Shown piece after piece: positions 49,527 to 59,123 of a DNA stretch of 64,000 bases. A program made the translations under genes and the position numbers. Position 1 is the first letter of the stretch, and each line of letters starts with the position of its first letter. The stretch covers positions 1-64,000 of the forward strand of contig JBIMKP010000018.1 in assembly GCA_051861545.1 (NCBI GenBank), read 5' to 3'. Source of the DNA: CAISCU01 sp051861545 (GTDB lineage Bacteria; Bacteroidota; Bacteroidia; UKL13-3). The notes beneath the pieces were generated by a model that was not told where the DNA came from, made no database searches, and saw only the letters and a program-made list of their open reading frames with translations.

Positions 49527-51733
49527 AGAAAAAAAAGAACCCGGATTTGTTTAAAAATAAAATCCAAAAAATATTTATAGAAGCTGGAAGAAAGGTCTTG
49601 AATTATAAACAAGTCGCTTCTCGCTTAGGAATTGAAAGCAGTGAAGGCAGAAATGAAATTATTGCTGCTATTAAACAATTGGTGAAAGAACATGTATTAG
49701 AAGAAATTGATGCTGGTAGATTTGTCATCACTTTCATTCATAAGTTTATTGAAGGACGTTTAGATGTAACGCAAAATGGAGCAGGATTTGTAATTCCTGA
49801 TGATGGCTCAGATGATATTTATATTTCACCTGATTTCATGAATACTGCTTTAAATGGTGATAAAGTAAAGGTTTCATTATTGGCTCAGAGACCAGGTGCG
49901 AAAAAATCGGGCGAGGTGGTTGAAATCATCAAACGTGAAAAAGAACAGTTTGTTGGTATTTTACAAGTGCATGCCTATTACGGATTTTTAGCAACTGACG
50001 ACAAAAAAATGCATGTCGATATTTTCATCCCAAAAGAAAAATTTGGTGGTGCAAAAAACGGTGACAAAGCAATTGCAAGAATAACTGAATGGAATTCGGA
50101 TACCCAAAATCCAGTAGGTGAAATTATTGCAGTTTTAGGTAAACCTGGCGAGCATGAAACCGAAATGAATGCCATCGTTGCTGAATTTGGTTTCGCAACT
50201 AAATTCCCTGAAGAAGTGGAATTAGAAGCTGAGAAAATCTCCGATAAAATCAGCAAAGAGGAAATCAAATCAAGAAGAGATTTTAGAGATACACTCACTT
50301 TTACTATTGACCCTGAAGATGCAAAAGATTTTGATGATGCCATTTCGTTTAAAGAAGTACAATCTGGTTTGTATGAAATTGGAGTTCATATTGCTGATGT
50401 ATCTCATTATGTAACAAAAGGTTCTAAACTAAACGAAGAGGCCATAAGAAGAGGAACTTCGGTTTATCTCGTAGACCGAACCATTCCGATGTTACCCGAG
50501 AAATTATCAAACGGACTTTGTTCTTTGAGACCTAATGAAGATAAACTAACATTCAGCGTAGTGGTTTTAATGAATGATAAAGCTGAGGTAATTGAAACTT
50601 GGTATGGGAAAACCATTATTCATTCACGTAGACGATTTTCTTATGAAGAAGCACAAACACGCTTAGAAACAGGTGAAGGTGATTTGGCTAAAGAATTAAA
50701 TATCATCAATACTTTAGCAAAAATACTAAAAGAACAAAGGTTCTCTAAAGGAGCAATCAGTTTTGAAACTCAAGAAGTAAAATTCAGGTTGGACGCGAAT
50801 TTCAAACCAGTTGATGTTTATTTAAAAGTTAGAAAAGATGCACATAAACTCATTGAAGAATTTATGCTTCTTGCTAATAGAAAAGTAGCTGAATCTGCTA
50901 GTAAACTAAAACAAGGTGATGAAAAGAAAACCTTTGTTTACCGTGTGCATGAAGAACCAAACGAAGACAAATTAACTCAGTTTAATATTTTCGCATCGAG
51001 ATTTGGTTATAAAATTATGACCACTGGAATCAAAGCGATTGCAAGATCATTTAATAAATTACTGGAAGAAGTTGAAGGCAAACCTGAACAAAATTTGGTT
51101 CAGAGTCAGGCAATACGCACCATGAGTAAAGCCTATTATACAACTCATAAAACTTTGCATTATGGATTGGCTTTTGATCATTATACACACTTTACTTCTC
51201 CGATTAGAAGGTATCCTGATTTGATTGCACATAGGTTGTTGTTTGAATATTTAAATAAAGGAAAATCAGCCTCCGAAAAAGAGATTGAAGACCTTTGTAA
51301 ACAATCATCTGCCATGGAAGTAAAAGCAGCAGATGCAGAAAGAGCAAGTGTTCGATACAAACAAGTAGAGTACATCAGCGATTTTATTGGAGAAGAGTTT
51401 GATGGTATTATTTCTGGTGTCACCGATTGGGGTGTTTATGTAGAAATTTCACAATTCAAAGCAGAAGGTTTAATCAGGATTCAAAATTTAGGGGATGATT
51501 ATTTTGAATATGATGAAACCAATAAATGTATCATTGGCAGAAGTACTCGTAAAAAACTTACACTTGGCGACCCATTGCGGGTTTTGGTAGTTGCTGCCGA
51601 TATTTTCAAACGTCAGATTGATTTGGCTTGGGTTGATGGAAATCTTCGTAAATCATTTAAAGCTACATTTGAAAAACCGGGTAGAAAAAAGGATAAAAAA
51701 GCAAAAAATACAGATAGAAAAAGGAAAAGATAA
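49523..51733 (+). CDS. rnr: Ribonuclease R
   Basis: 736 residues. N-terminal winged helix (FIEAGRKVLNYKQVASRLGI), two cold-shock domains (about 75-230), the RNB catalytic domain with DPEDAKDFDDAISFKE (four metal-binding Asp) and SPIRRYPDLIAHRLL, a C-terminal S1 domain (FDGIISGVTDWGVYVEISQF) and a Lys/Arg-rich tail. It is a 3'-5' exoribonuclease able to degrade structured RNA. Stop and next ATG overlap by one base. Confidence 0.96.
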   Translation: MKKKKNPDLFKNKIQKIFIEAGRKVLNYKQVASRLGIESSEGRNEIIAAIKQLVKEHVLEEIDAGRFVITFIHKFIEGRLDVTQNGAGFVIPDDGSDDIYISPDFMNTALNGDKVKVSLLAQRPGAKKSGEVVEIIKREKEQFVGILQVHAYYGFLATDDKKMHVDIFIPKEKFGGAKNGDKAIARITEWNSDTQNPVGEIIAVLGKPGEHETEMNAIVAEFGFATKFPEEVELEAEKISDKISKEEIKSRRDFRDTLTFTIDPEDAKDFDDAISFKEVQSGLYEIGVHIADVSHYVTKGSKLNEEAIRRGTSVYLVDRTIPMLPEKLSNGLCSLRPNEDKLTFSVVVLMNDKAEVIETWYGKTIIHSRRRFSYEEAQTRLETGEGDLAKELNIINTLAKILKEQRFSKGAISFETQEVKFRLDANFKPVDVYLKVRKDAHKLIEEFMLLANRKVAESASKLKQGDEKKTFVYRVHEEPNEDKLTQFNIFASRFGYKIMTTGIKAIARSFNKLLEEVEGKPEQNLVQSQAIRTMSKAYYTTHKTLHYGLAFDHYTHFTSPIRRYPDLIAHRLLFEYLNKGKSASEKEIEDLCKQSSAMEVKAADAERASVRYKQVEYISDFIGEEFDGIISGVTDWGVYVEISQFKAEGLIRIQNLGDDYFEYDETNKCIIGRSTRKKLTLGDPLRVLVVAADIFKRQIDLAWVDGNLRKSFKATFEKPGRKKDKKAKNTDRKRKR

Positions 51734-52704
51734 TGCCATTTATTCAAAGTGATTTTAAGGGAAATTCATTTTCAAAAAACGGTCATTTTGAAACAATCTA
51801 TCCTGCCCTTTTCCGAAATATTCATGTTTCTTACCAAAGAGAAAGAATCATTTTAAAAGATGGAGATTTTTTGGATTTAGATTTTCTAAAAAATGAAAAT
51901 TCACCTGTATTGGTTTTGTTTCATGGCTTGGAAGGAAGCTCAGATTCTCAGTATATCAAAGGATTTTCGAAATCATTTTATGAAATTGGATTTACTACTG
52001 TTGCAGTTAATTTTAGGTCGTGTAGTGGAAGTTTAAACAATAAACTCCGCTCCTACCACAGCGGTGCCACTGATGATATTGATGAAGTGTTACAATTCAT
52101 TTCCAACAGATTTCCTCAAGCAAATTTATATGCATTGGGTTTTAGTTTAGGTGGAAATGCTTTGCTAAAATATACCTGCGATTTGGAACATCCACTACCA
52201 AAAAACTTAAAAAAAGTAGCCGCAGTTTCTGTCCCAATTGATTTGGCAGCTTCTTCAAAAACACTAGAAACCTTTTCTAACAAGGTTTATATGCAAAGAT
52301 TTTTGAAAAGTTTGAACAATAAAATGAGGGAAAAGGAGAAACAATTTCCTGGAACAATCAGCACCAAAGGCATAGAAAAAATAAAAACATTTCATGAATG
52401 GGATTCAGAATTTACGGCTCCCATTCATGGTTTTAAAGACTCAAAAGATTATTACCAAAAATGTAACGCGCTTCAGTTTTTGCATCAAGCGCCTATTCCA
52501 ACAATGCTTTTAAATGCTGCGAATGACCCCTTTTTAGCAAAATCTTGTTTCCCTAAAACAATTTCAGAACAATCAGACTTATTTCATTTTATGTTTTCTG
52601 ATTTTGGCGGACACGTTGGATTTGCTTATTCAAAAGCAAATGGAACTTATGAGCACGAAAGAAGAATTCATGAATTTTTCGGAACACAGAAAAGAATCAA
52701 TTAA
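51733..52704 (+). CDS. Alpha/beta hydrolase, YheT family
   Basis: 323 residues. The oxyanion region is VLVLFHGLEGSSDSQYIKGF, FRSCSGSLNNKLRSYHSG follows, the nucleophile elbow is LGFSLGGNALLKY (Ser in GFSLGG), Asp is in NAANDPFL and His in FGGHVGFAYS. This is the YheT esterase layout; the substrate is unknown. It starts at the rnr stop (TAATG) and ends 22 bp before the polyprenyl synthase. Confidence 0.9.
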   Translation: MPFIQSDFKGNSFSKNGHFETIYPALFRNIHVSYQRERIILKDGDFLDLDFLKNENSPVLVLFHGLEGSSDSQYIKGFSKSFYEIGFTTVAVNFRSCSGSLNNKLRSYHSGATDDIDEVLQFISNRFPQANLYALGFSLGGNALLKYTCDLEHPLPKNLKKVAAVSVPIDLAASSKTLETFSNKVYMQRFLKSLNNKMREKEKQFPGTISTKGIEKIKTFHEWDSEFTAPIHGFKDSKDYYQKCNALQFLHQAPIPTMLLNAANDPFLAKSCFPKTISEQSDLFHFMFSDFGGHVGFAYSKANGTYEHERRIHEFFGTQKRIN

Positions 52705-52726
52705 GTTTACAAAAAATTAAATCTCA

Positions 52727-53695
52727 GTGAAAAGTTATTCAGAGCTACTTCAAACCATCAATAAAAAAATTAGTGAAACAACTTATGGTTCTTATCCAAA
52801 TGAGTTGTACGAACCCATTAGTTATATGATGTCATTAGGTGGGAAACGCCTTAGACCCGTTTTAACATTGATGGCATGTGACATGTTTGGCCAAGATGTT
52901 GAGAAAGCTTTAAATGCAGCATTGGCTGTAGAAGTGTTTCATAATTTTACCTTGGTTCATGACGATATTATGGACAATGCCCCATTAAGAAGAGGAAAAG
53001 AAACGGTTTATAAAAAGTGGAACATGCCTGTTGCCATTTTAGCTGGTGATTTAATGATGATTAAAGCAACAGACTTTTTATGTGAAACAGAAAGTTCAGA
53101 TATAAAAAGTCTGATTTTTTTATTCAACAAAACAGCCAGAGAAGTTTGTGAAGGGCAGCAAATCGATATGAACTTCGAGGTGAATGAAAAGGTAACTCAT
53201 GAAGAATATATCCAAATGATTAGCTTAAAAACTGCTGTATTACTTGGCGCATCTTTACAATTGGGAGCCATGATTGCAGGAGCATCAAAAGAAGCATCAG
53301 AACACATTTATGAATTTGGTAAAAACATTGGAATAGCTTTTCAAATTCAAGATGATATTTTAGATAGTTTTGGCGATGGTTCAGTTACTGGAAAACAAGT
53401 TGGTGGTGACATCTCATCAAACAAAAAAACATTATTACTGATTGAATTACTTGAATCAGCACATAAAGACGATAAAAAGTTTCTTCTTGAATTGTTTAAA
53501 GAATCAGACCAAAACAAAAAGATAAGTGAAACTTTAAGGTTGTATGATAAATACCAAATCAGACAATTTGCAGAAGTAAAAAAGCAAACCTATTTGGATA
53601 TTGCCATGAAACATTTACATGCAATTGGTTTGGAAAAAGAGAAGACTGAAATCCTTGAAAAAACTGCTTTGGATTTAATGGAAAGAATATCATAA
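52727..53695 (+). CDS. Polyprenyl diphosphate synthase
   Basis: 322 residues from GTG 52727 (no ATG precedes the conserved N-terminus). First Asp-rich motif in LVHDDIMDNAPLRRGKET, second in FQIQDDILDSFGDGSVTGKQ, and GGKRLRPVLTLMAC binds isopentenyl diphosphate. The chain length is set around the position before the first Asp motif (VEVFHNFTLVHDD) and cannot be given safely. Probably makes the side chain of menaquinone or a geranylgeranyl-type product. Confidence 0.93.
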   Translation: MKSYSELLQTINKKISETTYGSYPNELYEPISYMMSLGGKRLRPVLTLMACDMFGQDVEKALNAALAVEVFHNFTLVHDDIMDNAPLRRGKETVYKKWNMPVAILAGDLMMIKATDFLCETESSDIKSLIFLFNKTAREVCEGQQIDMNFEVNEKVTHEEYIQMISLKTAVLLGASLQLGAMIAGASKEASEHIYEFGKNIGIAFQIQDDILDSFGDGSVTGKQVGGDISSNKKTLLLIELLESAHKDDKKFLLELFKESDQNKKISETLRLYDKYQIRQFAEVKKQTYLDIAMKHLHAIGLEKEKTEILEKTALDLMERIS

Positions 53696-53724
53696 AACTA
53701 TTCTCAAAACAATCTTAACTACAT

Positions 53725-55095
53725 TTATACCTGAATAGTTTTCCACTTACCTCTATAAAAGAAGTAGCTTGAAATGATGGCCATAAATGTTTCAGCAATT
53801 GGTATTGCCCAGAAAACGCCATCGGGACCCATGCCCATTGGTTTAGCTAGGTAATAGGCTAATGGAATTTGTATCAACCAAAAACCAATAATAAAAATAT
53901 AGGTTGGTGTTTTGGTATCTCCTGCTCCGTTTAAAGCTTGTGTCATTACCATACCAATGCCATAAAAAAAATAGCCATAAGCTATGATTTCTAATGCCCT
54001 TGAACCTATACTAATCAAATTGGCATCGCTGGTATAAAAGCCAATAATTGCTTTTGAAAAAAACACAAATAACAACATCACAATTCCCATAAAAGCACCA
54101 TTGTAGATAGCACTTAATCTTACACTAGCAACTACCCTTTCAGGTTTACCGGCACCCAAATTTTGTCCTACTAAAGTAGCAGCTGCATTACTCAAACCCC
54201 AAGCTGGTAAAATGAAAAACACAACATTTCTGATAGCAATCTGATAAGCAGCAGAAGCTTCAGTTCCGCCTGTTTCTGCAACTAATTTAGAGAGTACAAT
54301 CCAACTTCCACTAGAGATAAAAAATTGAAAAGTAGCTGGCCAACCAATTTGGAAAATCGACTTCATTAAATCGAAGCGAATATGAAAATGACTCCAGTTA
54401 ATTTTGATAAGTCCTTTTTGATTAACCAATTGAAAAACTTGGTAAACAACTCCACAACTTCTACCAATTAATGTGGCCAAAGCGGCACCCAAAATACCAT
54501 ATTGGTAAATGAGAATCGGACACAATACAATATTGACAAGACTAGCAATCCATAAACTTTTCATGGCAATAGCAGCATTACCTGCACCTCTGAAAATACC
54601 ATTAATCATGAACAATAAAATAATGGATAAACTTCCACCCATCATGACCTTTGTAAAAATGCCACCATCTTGCACTACTGTTTTTGATGCACCCATGAAA
54701 TACAATAAATCTTCTGAAAAGTAAATTCCCAGAGCACCAAAAACGATTCCTAAACCAATAGAAAGTAAAATGGCTTGTGCAGCAGAATCAGCAGCTTGGT
54801 CTAAATGTTTTTCTCCTACTCTTCTAGCTATGATTGCAGTTGCAGCGGTGCTAATTCCCATTGCAATAGAATAGATGATGGATATTAAAGATTCAGTTAA
54901 ACCCACAGTTGCAATGGCATTGGAACCTAATCTACCAACAAAATACATATCAACAATGGCAAATACACTTTCTAGACTCAATTCAAGAATCATTGGAATG
55001 GCCAATAAAAATACAGCAGAACGTATTGGAATGTTGGTATAATCTACATCCTCTCCATTTAAAGATTGCTTGATGATTCTAAAAACTCTTTTCAT
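53725..55095 (-). CDS. MATE family efflux transporter
   Basis: 456 residues, 12 membrane spans in two similar halves. The opening VFLLAIPMILELSLESVFAI then VDMYFVGRLGSNAIATVGLT is the family hallmark, matched in the second half by VGQNLGAGKPERVVASVRLS. It exports cationic drugs or metabolites with Na+ or H+. Convergent with the polyprenyl synthase, 29 bp apart. Confidence 0.92.
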   Translation of the reverse strand: MKRVFRIIKQSLNGEDVDYTNIPIRSAVFLLAIPMILELSLESVFAIVDMYFVGRLGSNAIATVGLTESLISIIYSIAMGISTAATAIIARRVGEKHLDQAADSAAQAILLSIGLGIVFGALGIYFSEDLLYFMGASKTVVQDGGIFTKVMMGGSLSIILLFMINGIFRGAGNAAIAMKSLWIASLVNIVLCPILIYQYGILGAALATLIGRSCGVVYQVFQLVNQKGLIKINWSHFHIRFDLMKSIFQIGWPATFQFFISSGSWIVLSKLVAETGGTEASAAYQIAIRNVVFFILPAWGLSNAAATLVGQNLGAGKPERVVASVRLSAIYNGAFMGIVMLLFVFFSKAIIGFYTSDANLISIGSRALEIIAYGYFFYGIGMVMTQALNGAGDTKTPTYIFIIGFWLIQIPLAYYLAKPMGMGPDGVFWAIPIAETFMAIISSYFFYRGKWKTIQV

Positions 55096-55173
55096 AATAA
55101 TTTTGGGAAAATAGATTAATAGAGGAGAAGTCCCAAAAATGAGTTTCTAAATTCGAACTAAAATAGAATTAAA

Positions 55174-55503
55174 CTACTCTAAAATTTTATTTATCAATTC
55201 CTGAATTTGTTTATCGGTAAGATTATTTACTTCCCCTTTAGAAAAAATTGAAAATAGTAGAACAATATTATCTGTTCTTTTTACAAAAGTTAAAACTCTA
55301 CCTCCACCTGATTTACCCTTATTTTTAGATGAAATTGCCAATCTAATTTTATAGATATCATTTCCTAAGGGAATACCCAAAGTAGGATTTACTTCCAATT
55401 CTTTAAAAAGATCTAATAATTCAACTTTTAGTGAGGGGTATTTCTTTGTTAATCTTTTTGCTTCTTTTTTGAAATTTGGAGAAAGTTCGACACTAAAGTT
55501 CAT
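55174..55503 (-). CDS. RelE/ParE-superfamily toxin
   Basis: 109 residues with the RelE-like pattern: SVELSPNFKKEAKRLTKKYP, helix LKVELLDLFKELEVNP, then IYKIRLAISSKNKGKSGGGR, VLTFVKRTDNIVLLFSIFSK and a C-terminal helix. It overlaps the upstream small gene by 11 bp, the classic antitoxin-toxin arrangement. Would act as a ribosome-dependent mRNA nuclease or gyrase poison; which one cannot be told. Confidence 0.83.
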   Translation of the reverse strand: MNFSVELSPNFKKEAKRLTKKYPSLKVELLDLFKELEVNPTLGIPLGNDIYKIRLAISSKNKGKSGGGRVLTFVKRTDNIVLLFSIFSKGEVNNLTDKQIQELINKILE

Positions 55504-55705
55504 TCAAAAAATCTTTAGCTTTGGTGGTTTTCAATTTGCCTTTTTTAAATTGATTTACTTCTTCTAAACCAACTTTAATATTTTCCAAATTTTCATTAAT
55601 TGACTTTTCATCAACTTCAATCCTTTTTACATAATGAAGATTACGAGCCAACTCTAAAAAGTGCTGATATTCTTTATCTGTTGTATAAATTGTTACCTGT
55701 CTCAT
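55493..55705 (-). CDS. Antitoxin of the RelE/ParE-type pair
   Basis: 70 residues (MRQVTIYTTDKEYQHFLELA...). A short strand at the start and helices after it suggest a dimerising N-terminus and a toxin-wrapping C-terminus (LEEVNQFKKGKLKTTKAKDF). It precedes and overlaps the toxin gene. Antitoxins of this style usually repress their own operon. Confidence 0.78.
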   Translation of the reverse strand: MRQVTIYTTDKEYQHFLELARNLHYVKRIEVDEKSINENLENIKVGLEEVNQFKKGKLKTTKAKDFLNEL

Positions 55706-55828
55706 TTCAAATCAATTAATTAAACCCATTTTAAATTAATAGGCCTACTTATACAAATTTAGTAATTATTCATTTATTCCAACCCTCAATCCCAAAAGAT
55801 TTACTATTTTCACATCAAATCTATTTTT

Positions 55829-58243
55829 ATGAAAATAAGGTCATTTATTTTATTAGTCATTTCAATTTGTGGAATGAAATTGAGTGCTCAAGAAAATCTC
55901 AATTACCAAAAACCTTCAGCTGAAATACTAGCTCTTGCTGATTACCAAAGAGCTCCTTCCGTTTCTATGAATTCTAAAAAAGAGTACCTGATTTTCTCTT
56001 ATAGAAATACATACAAAACACTCGACGATTTAAACCAAGAAGAAATGCGTTTGGGTGGTTTACGTATCAACCCTATTACAAATATTTCAAGTAGCATTAC
56101 ATATGTCAACAACTTGAAAATGCGTAAAATCAACGAAAAGGAAATTCGCGATATCAAAGGACTTCCTTTAGATGCAAAAATTGCTTATATGAGTTTTAGT
56201 CCTGATGAAAAATACATGGCTTTTACAAATACCGTTTCTACAGGAGTTGAATTGTGGCTCATACATCTAGAATCAGGCTCCGCCAAAAGAATTTGTGATG
56301 CCAACTTAAATGCAAATCTTGGGTCTCCTTTTACATGGACAGCAGATTCGAAATCTTTGTTGTGTAAGAATTTACCATCAAATAGGCCGGCACTTATCGA
56401 CCCGAAAAAAGATTTACCTAAAGGCCCAACTGTTTCTAACAGCGATGGAAGTAAATCACAAAATAGAACCTTTCAAGATTTACTAAAAAACAAAACCGAT
56501 GAAATCAATTTTGAAAACTTGGTTACCTCAGAACTCAATTTAATTAGTCTTGATGGAACCAAAACTACCTTTAAAAAAGCTGATATGTATATTGGAGAAT
56601 CATACTCACCAGATGGTAATTATTTAATGATTACGAAATTGGAAAAGCCATTTTCTTATATCGTTCCATTAAGCCGTTTCCCTCAAAAATCCTATGTGTT
56701 TGATCTATCAGGAAAGGAAATCAAACTTGTGAATGATGTGCCACTAAATGAAATCATGCCCAAAGGATTTTCATCTGTAAGAAAAGGTAAACGAAACATG
56801 GTTTGGAGAAGTGATAAAGCAGCCGAACTTTATTTTGTTGAAGCATTAGATGAAGGAGACCAAGCAAAAAAAGTAGATTTCAGGGATGAAATTTTTGTTT
56901 GGACAGCGCCTTTTTCTGAATCACCAAAAAGTATTTTCAAAACCAAACAAAGATTTGCTGGTGTTACTTGGGGAAATGAAAACTTGGCCATTATAAGTGA
57001 TATGTGGTATGATACAAGGAATACTTTAACTTATGTGATAAATCCATCTAATCCAAATCAAGCTGCAAAAGAATTATACAATAGAAATTACCAGGATGTT
57101 TACTCAGACCCTGGTTCATATGAAACTAAAAAGAACCAATATGGCAGACAAACTTTAGTTATTGAAGATAATAAGTTATTCTTAATTGGCGATGGATTTA
57201 CAGCTAAAGGACAATTCCCTTTTATTGATGAACTTGACATCAATACCTTTAAAACAAAACGTATTTACACTTCCAATATTCCAAACAAAAAGGAGGATAT
57301 TTTATCAATTGAAGATTTCAAAAAAGGAATTGCATTGGTTCAAATACAATCAAAAACCGATTTCCCAAATTACTATTTCAGAACCTATTCAAGTAAAGCA
57401 AAACCTGTTCAATTGACCTTCTTTATCAATCCTTTTGAAAGCATTAAAAATGTATCAAAAGAATTAATTCAATACAAAAGAAAAGATGGAGTTGAATTAA
57501 CTGGAACCTTATATTTACCAGCCAATTACGATAAAACTAAAAAAGAAAAATTACCTCTTTTAATCTGGGCTTATCCAACAGAATACAAAGACAAAAATTC
57601 TGCAGGACAAAACACTCAAAATCCAAATGAATTTACCTTTCCTAATTATGGTTCATTTGTATATTGGGTAAGTAAAGGTTATGCTGTTTTAGATGATGCA
57701 GCTTTTCCTATTATTGGTGAAGGTAAAACAGAACCCAATGATAATTTCATGGATCAATTGGTTTGGAATGCCGAAGCTGCTATTGAAGCGGTAAACAATA
57801 TGGGTTATATCAATCCTAAAAAAGTTGCTGTTGGTGGCCATTCTTATGGAGCCTTCATGACAGCTAATTTATTGACTCATTCCAATTTATTTGCCTGTGG
57901 AATTGCACGAAGCGGCGCTTATAACAGAACCTTAACTCCATTTGGATTTCAAAGTGAACAAAGAAATTATTGGGATGTGCCTGAAGTGTATAATACGATG
58001 TCGCCATTTATGAATGCACATAAAATGAAAACGCCGATGTTGTTGGTACATGGCGATGCTGATAACAATCCAGGAACATTTACATTACAAACAGAAAGGT
58101 ATTTTCAGGCATTAAAAGGATTGGGTGCTCCAGTAAGAATGGTATTGCTGCCAAAAGAATCACATGGTTATGCTGCTAAAGAGAACATCCTTCATTTATT
58201 GTGGGAACAAGATCAATTTTTAGAAAAGTATTTGAAGAAATAA
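55829..58243 (+). CDS. Secreted S9 family peptidase (prolyl-oligopeptidase type)
   Basis: 804 residues with signal peptide ending GMKLSAQ. An N-terminal beta-propeller (about 60-530) precedes an alpha/beta hydrolase domain with catalytic Ser in VGGHSYGAFMTANLL, Asp in LVHGDADNNPGTFT and His in PKESHGYAAKEN. The GGHSYGAFM form and overall plan resemble the glutamyl-endopeptidase/DPP-like branch. It would trim peptides in the periplasm or outside the cell. Confidence 0.92.
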   Translation: MKIRSFILLVISICGMKLSAQENLNYQKPSAEILALADYQRAPSVSMNSKKEYLIFSYRNTYKTLDDLNQEEMRLGGLRINPITNISSSITYVNNLKMRKINEKEIRDIKGLPLDAKIAYMSFSPDEKYMAFTNTVSTGVELWLIHLESGSAKRICDANLNANLGSPFTWTADSKSLLCKNLPSNRPALIDPKKDLPKGPTVSNSDGSKSQNRTFQDLLKNKTDEINFENLVTSELNLISLDGTKTTFKKADMYIGESYSPDGNYLMITKLEKPFSYIVPLSRFPQKSYVFDLSGKEIKLVNDVPLNEIMPKGFSSVRKGKRNMVWRSDKAAELYFVEALDEGDQAKKVDFRDEIFVWTAPFSESPKSIFKTKQRFAGVTWGNENLAIISDMWYDTRNTLTYVINPSNPNQAAKELYNRNYQDVYSDPGSYETKKNQYGRQTLVIEDNKLFLIGDGFTAKGQFPFIDELDINTFKTKRIYTSNIPNKKEDILSIEDFKKGIALVQIQSKTDFPNYYFRTYSSKAKPVQLTFFINPFESIKNVSKELIQYKRKDGVELTGTLYLPANYDKTKKEKLPLLIWAYPTEYKDKNSAGQNTQNPNEFTFPNYGSFVYWVSKGYAVLDDAAFPIIGEGKTEPNDNFMDQLVWNAEAAIEAVNNMGYINPKKVAVGGHSYGAFMTANLLTHSNLFACGIARSGAYNRTLTPFGFQSEQRNYWDVPEVYNTMSPFMNAHKMKTPMLLVHGDADNNPGTFTLQTERYFQALKGLGAPVRMVLLPKESHGYAAKENILHLLWEQDQFLEKYLKK

Positions 58244-58297
58244 ATTCATCATTTACTTGTTAAATGAGCCTTTTGTGTGGATTTAATCTATGATGAA

Positions 58298-58323
58298 AAA
58301 GGATAATAATTGGATTATCCTTT
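58298..58323. terminator. Terminator between the S9 peptidase and a small convergent gene
   Basis: AAAGGATAAT and ATTATCCTTT with a 6-base loop, followed by AATTTTTA; can serve either side. Confidence 0.7.
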
Positions 58324-58328
58324 AATTT

Positions 58329-58463
58329 TTATTGAAACTTTTCAATAAGTTTTTTGATTGACTCTTCTTCTGTCAAATAAGTATTAATATCCTCTTTCAA
58401 TCGTTCATCTAAGACCAACTTCATTTCATCAGTTAACTGATATTCATTTATCTTTTCATCCAT
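58329..58463 (-). CDS. 44-residue acidic helical protein, possible orphan antitoxin-like peptide
   Basis: ATG at 58463 gives MDEKINEYQLTDEMKLVLDE then RLKEDINTYLTEEESIKKLI and EKFQ before TAA. It is entirely helical in character and strongly charged, like the addiction-module component peptides of Bacteroidota (a LTDEMKxxLDxxL-like core followed by an EEExI helix). No toxin gene lies beside it. Placed between a terminator and the next gene, with coherent codon use. Confidence 0.5.
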   Translation of the reverse strand: MDEKINEYQLTDEMKLVLDERLKEDINTYLTEEESIKKLIEKFQ

Positions 58464-58514
58464 AATGAAAGTAATTGCTTTTAATTATTTCCAAACAAAA
58501 TTACAAAACTTAAT

Positions 58515-59030
58515 TTAATCCAAATCAAACACATATTTCGATTCCCATAAATCGCCATTGTGTTTAAATAGCGTGATTTTATCAGCTAAAAAACCGCCAT
58601 GAAGTTCTTTTGTTTTGATGCGGTTCCAAGCTTTTTGAACACATCCTTTTTCTAAGTCACGGTGTGCTATTTTGATATTTGAAAAGGGTTCAAATTGAGG
58701 TTCAGGAGAAATTTTCTCAAAAAAACCTTTCATACAAGTCAATAAACCTTCGTTCTCTTCGATTTTAGCATAAATCAATTCATTCTCTTTATCGCAAACA
58801 ATTTCTACGATTTCTATTACTTGAGAATAACAATTTTGTACCGCCGATTTTATTTGGTGAACCAATAAGTATTCCTCAGCATCCCTCCAATGAAATTCCG
58901 GCAAAATTTCTATGTGTGGAGGTAAGGCATTTTCCATTAACAGGAATTTATCCATCATACCACGCATTTCATCCATAATCCCAATGCTGGGTTGTGGTGG
59001 ACAAATGGCTAATAGATACTTGCTTTTCAT
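58515..59030 (-). CDS. 2H phosphoesterase / 2'-5' RNA ligase-like protein
   Basis: 171 residues from ATG 59030 (MKSKYLLAICPPQPSIGIMD). The first catalytic-like motif is PPHIEIL (H-I-E instead of H-x-T/S), the second KIAHRDL (H-R-D), about 80 residues apart, matching the 2H phosphoesterase two-repeat layout. Relatives hydrolyse cyclic phosphates or join RNA with 2'-5' bonds. The acidic residue in place of Thr/Ser in both motifs suggests altered chemistry or a binding role. Confidence 0.65.
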   Translation of the reverse strand: MKSKYLLAICPPQPSIGIMDEMRGMMDKFLLMENALPPHIEILPEFHWRDAEEYLLVHQIKSAVQNCYSQVIEIVEIVCDKENELIYAKIEENEGLLTCMKGFFEKISPEPQFEPFSNIKIAHRDLEKGCVQKAWNRIKTKELHGGFLADKITLFKHNGDLWESKYVFDLD

Positions 59031-59123
59031 AATTGATTTTGAGCCCACAAAATACAACTTGTAAGGCTTTCTAAATCAACACAAAGCTTAAAAATGGAGA
59101 CTTTTGTTTGAATAGCAATATGA

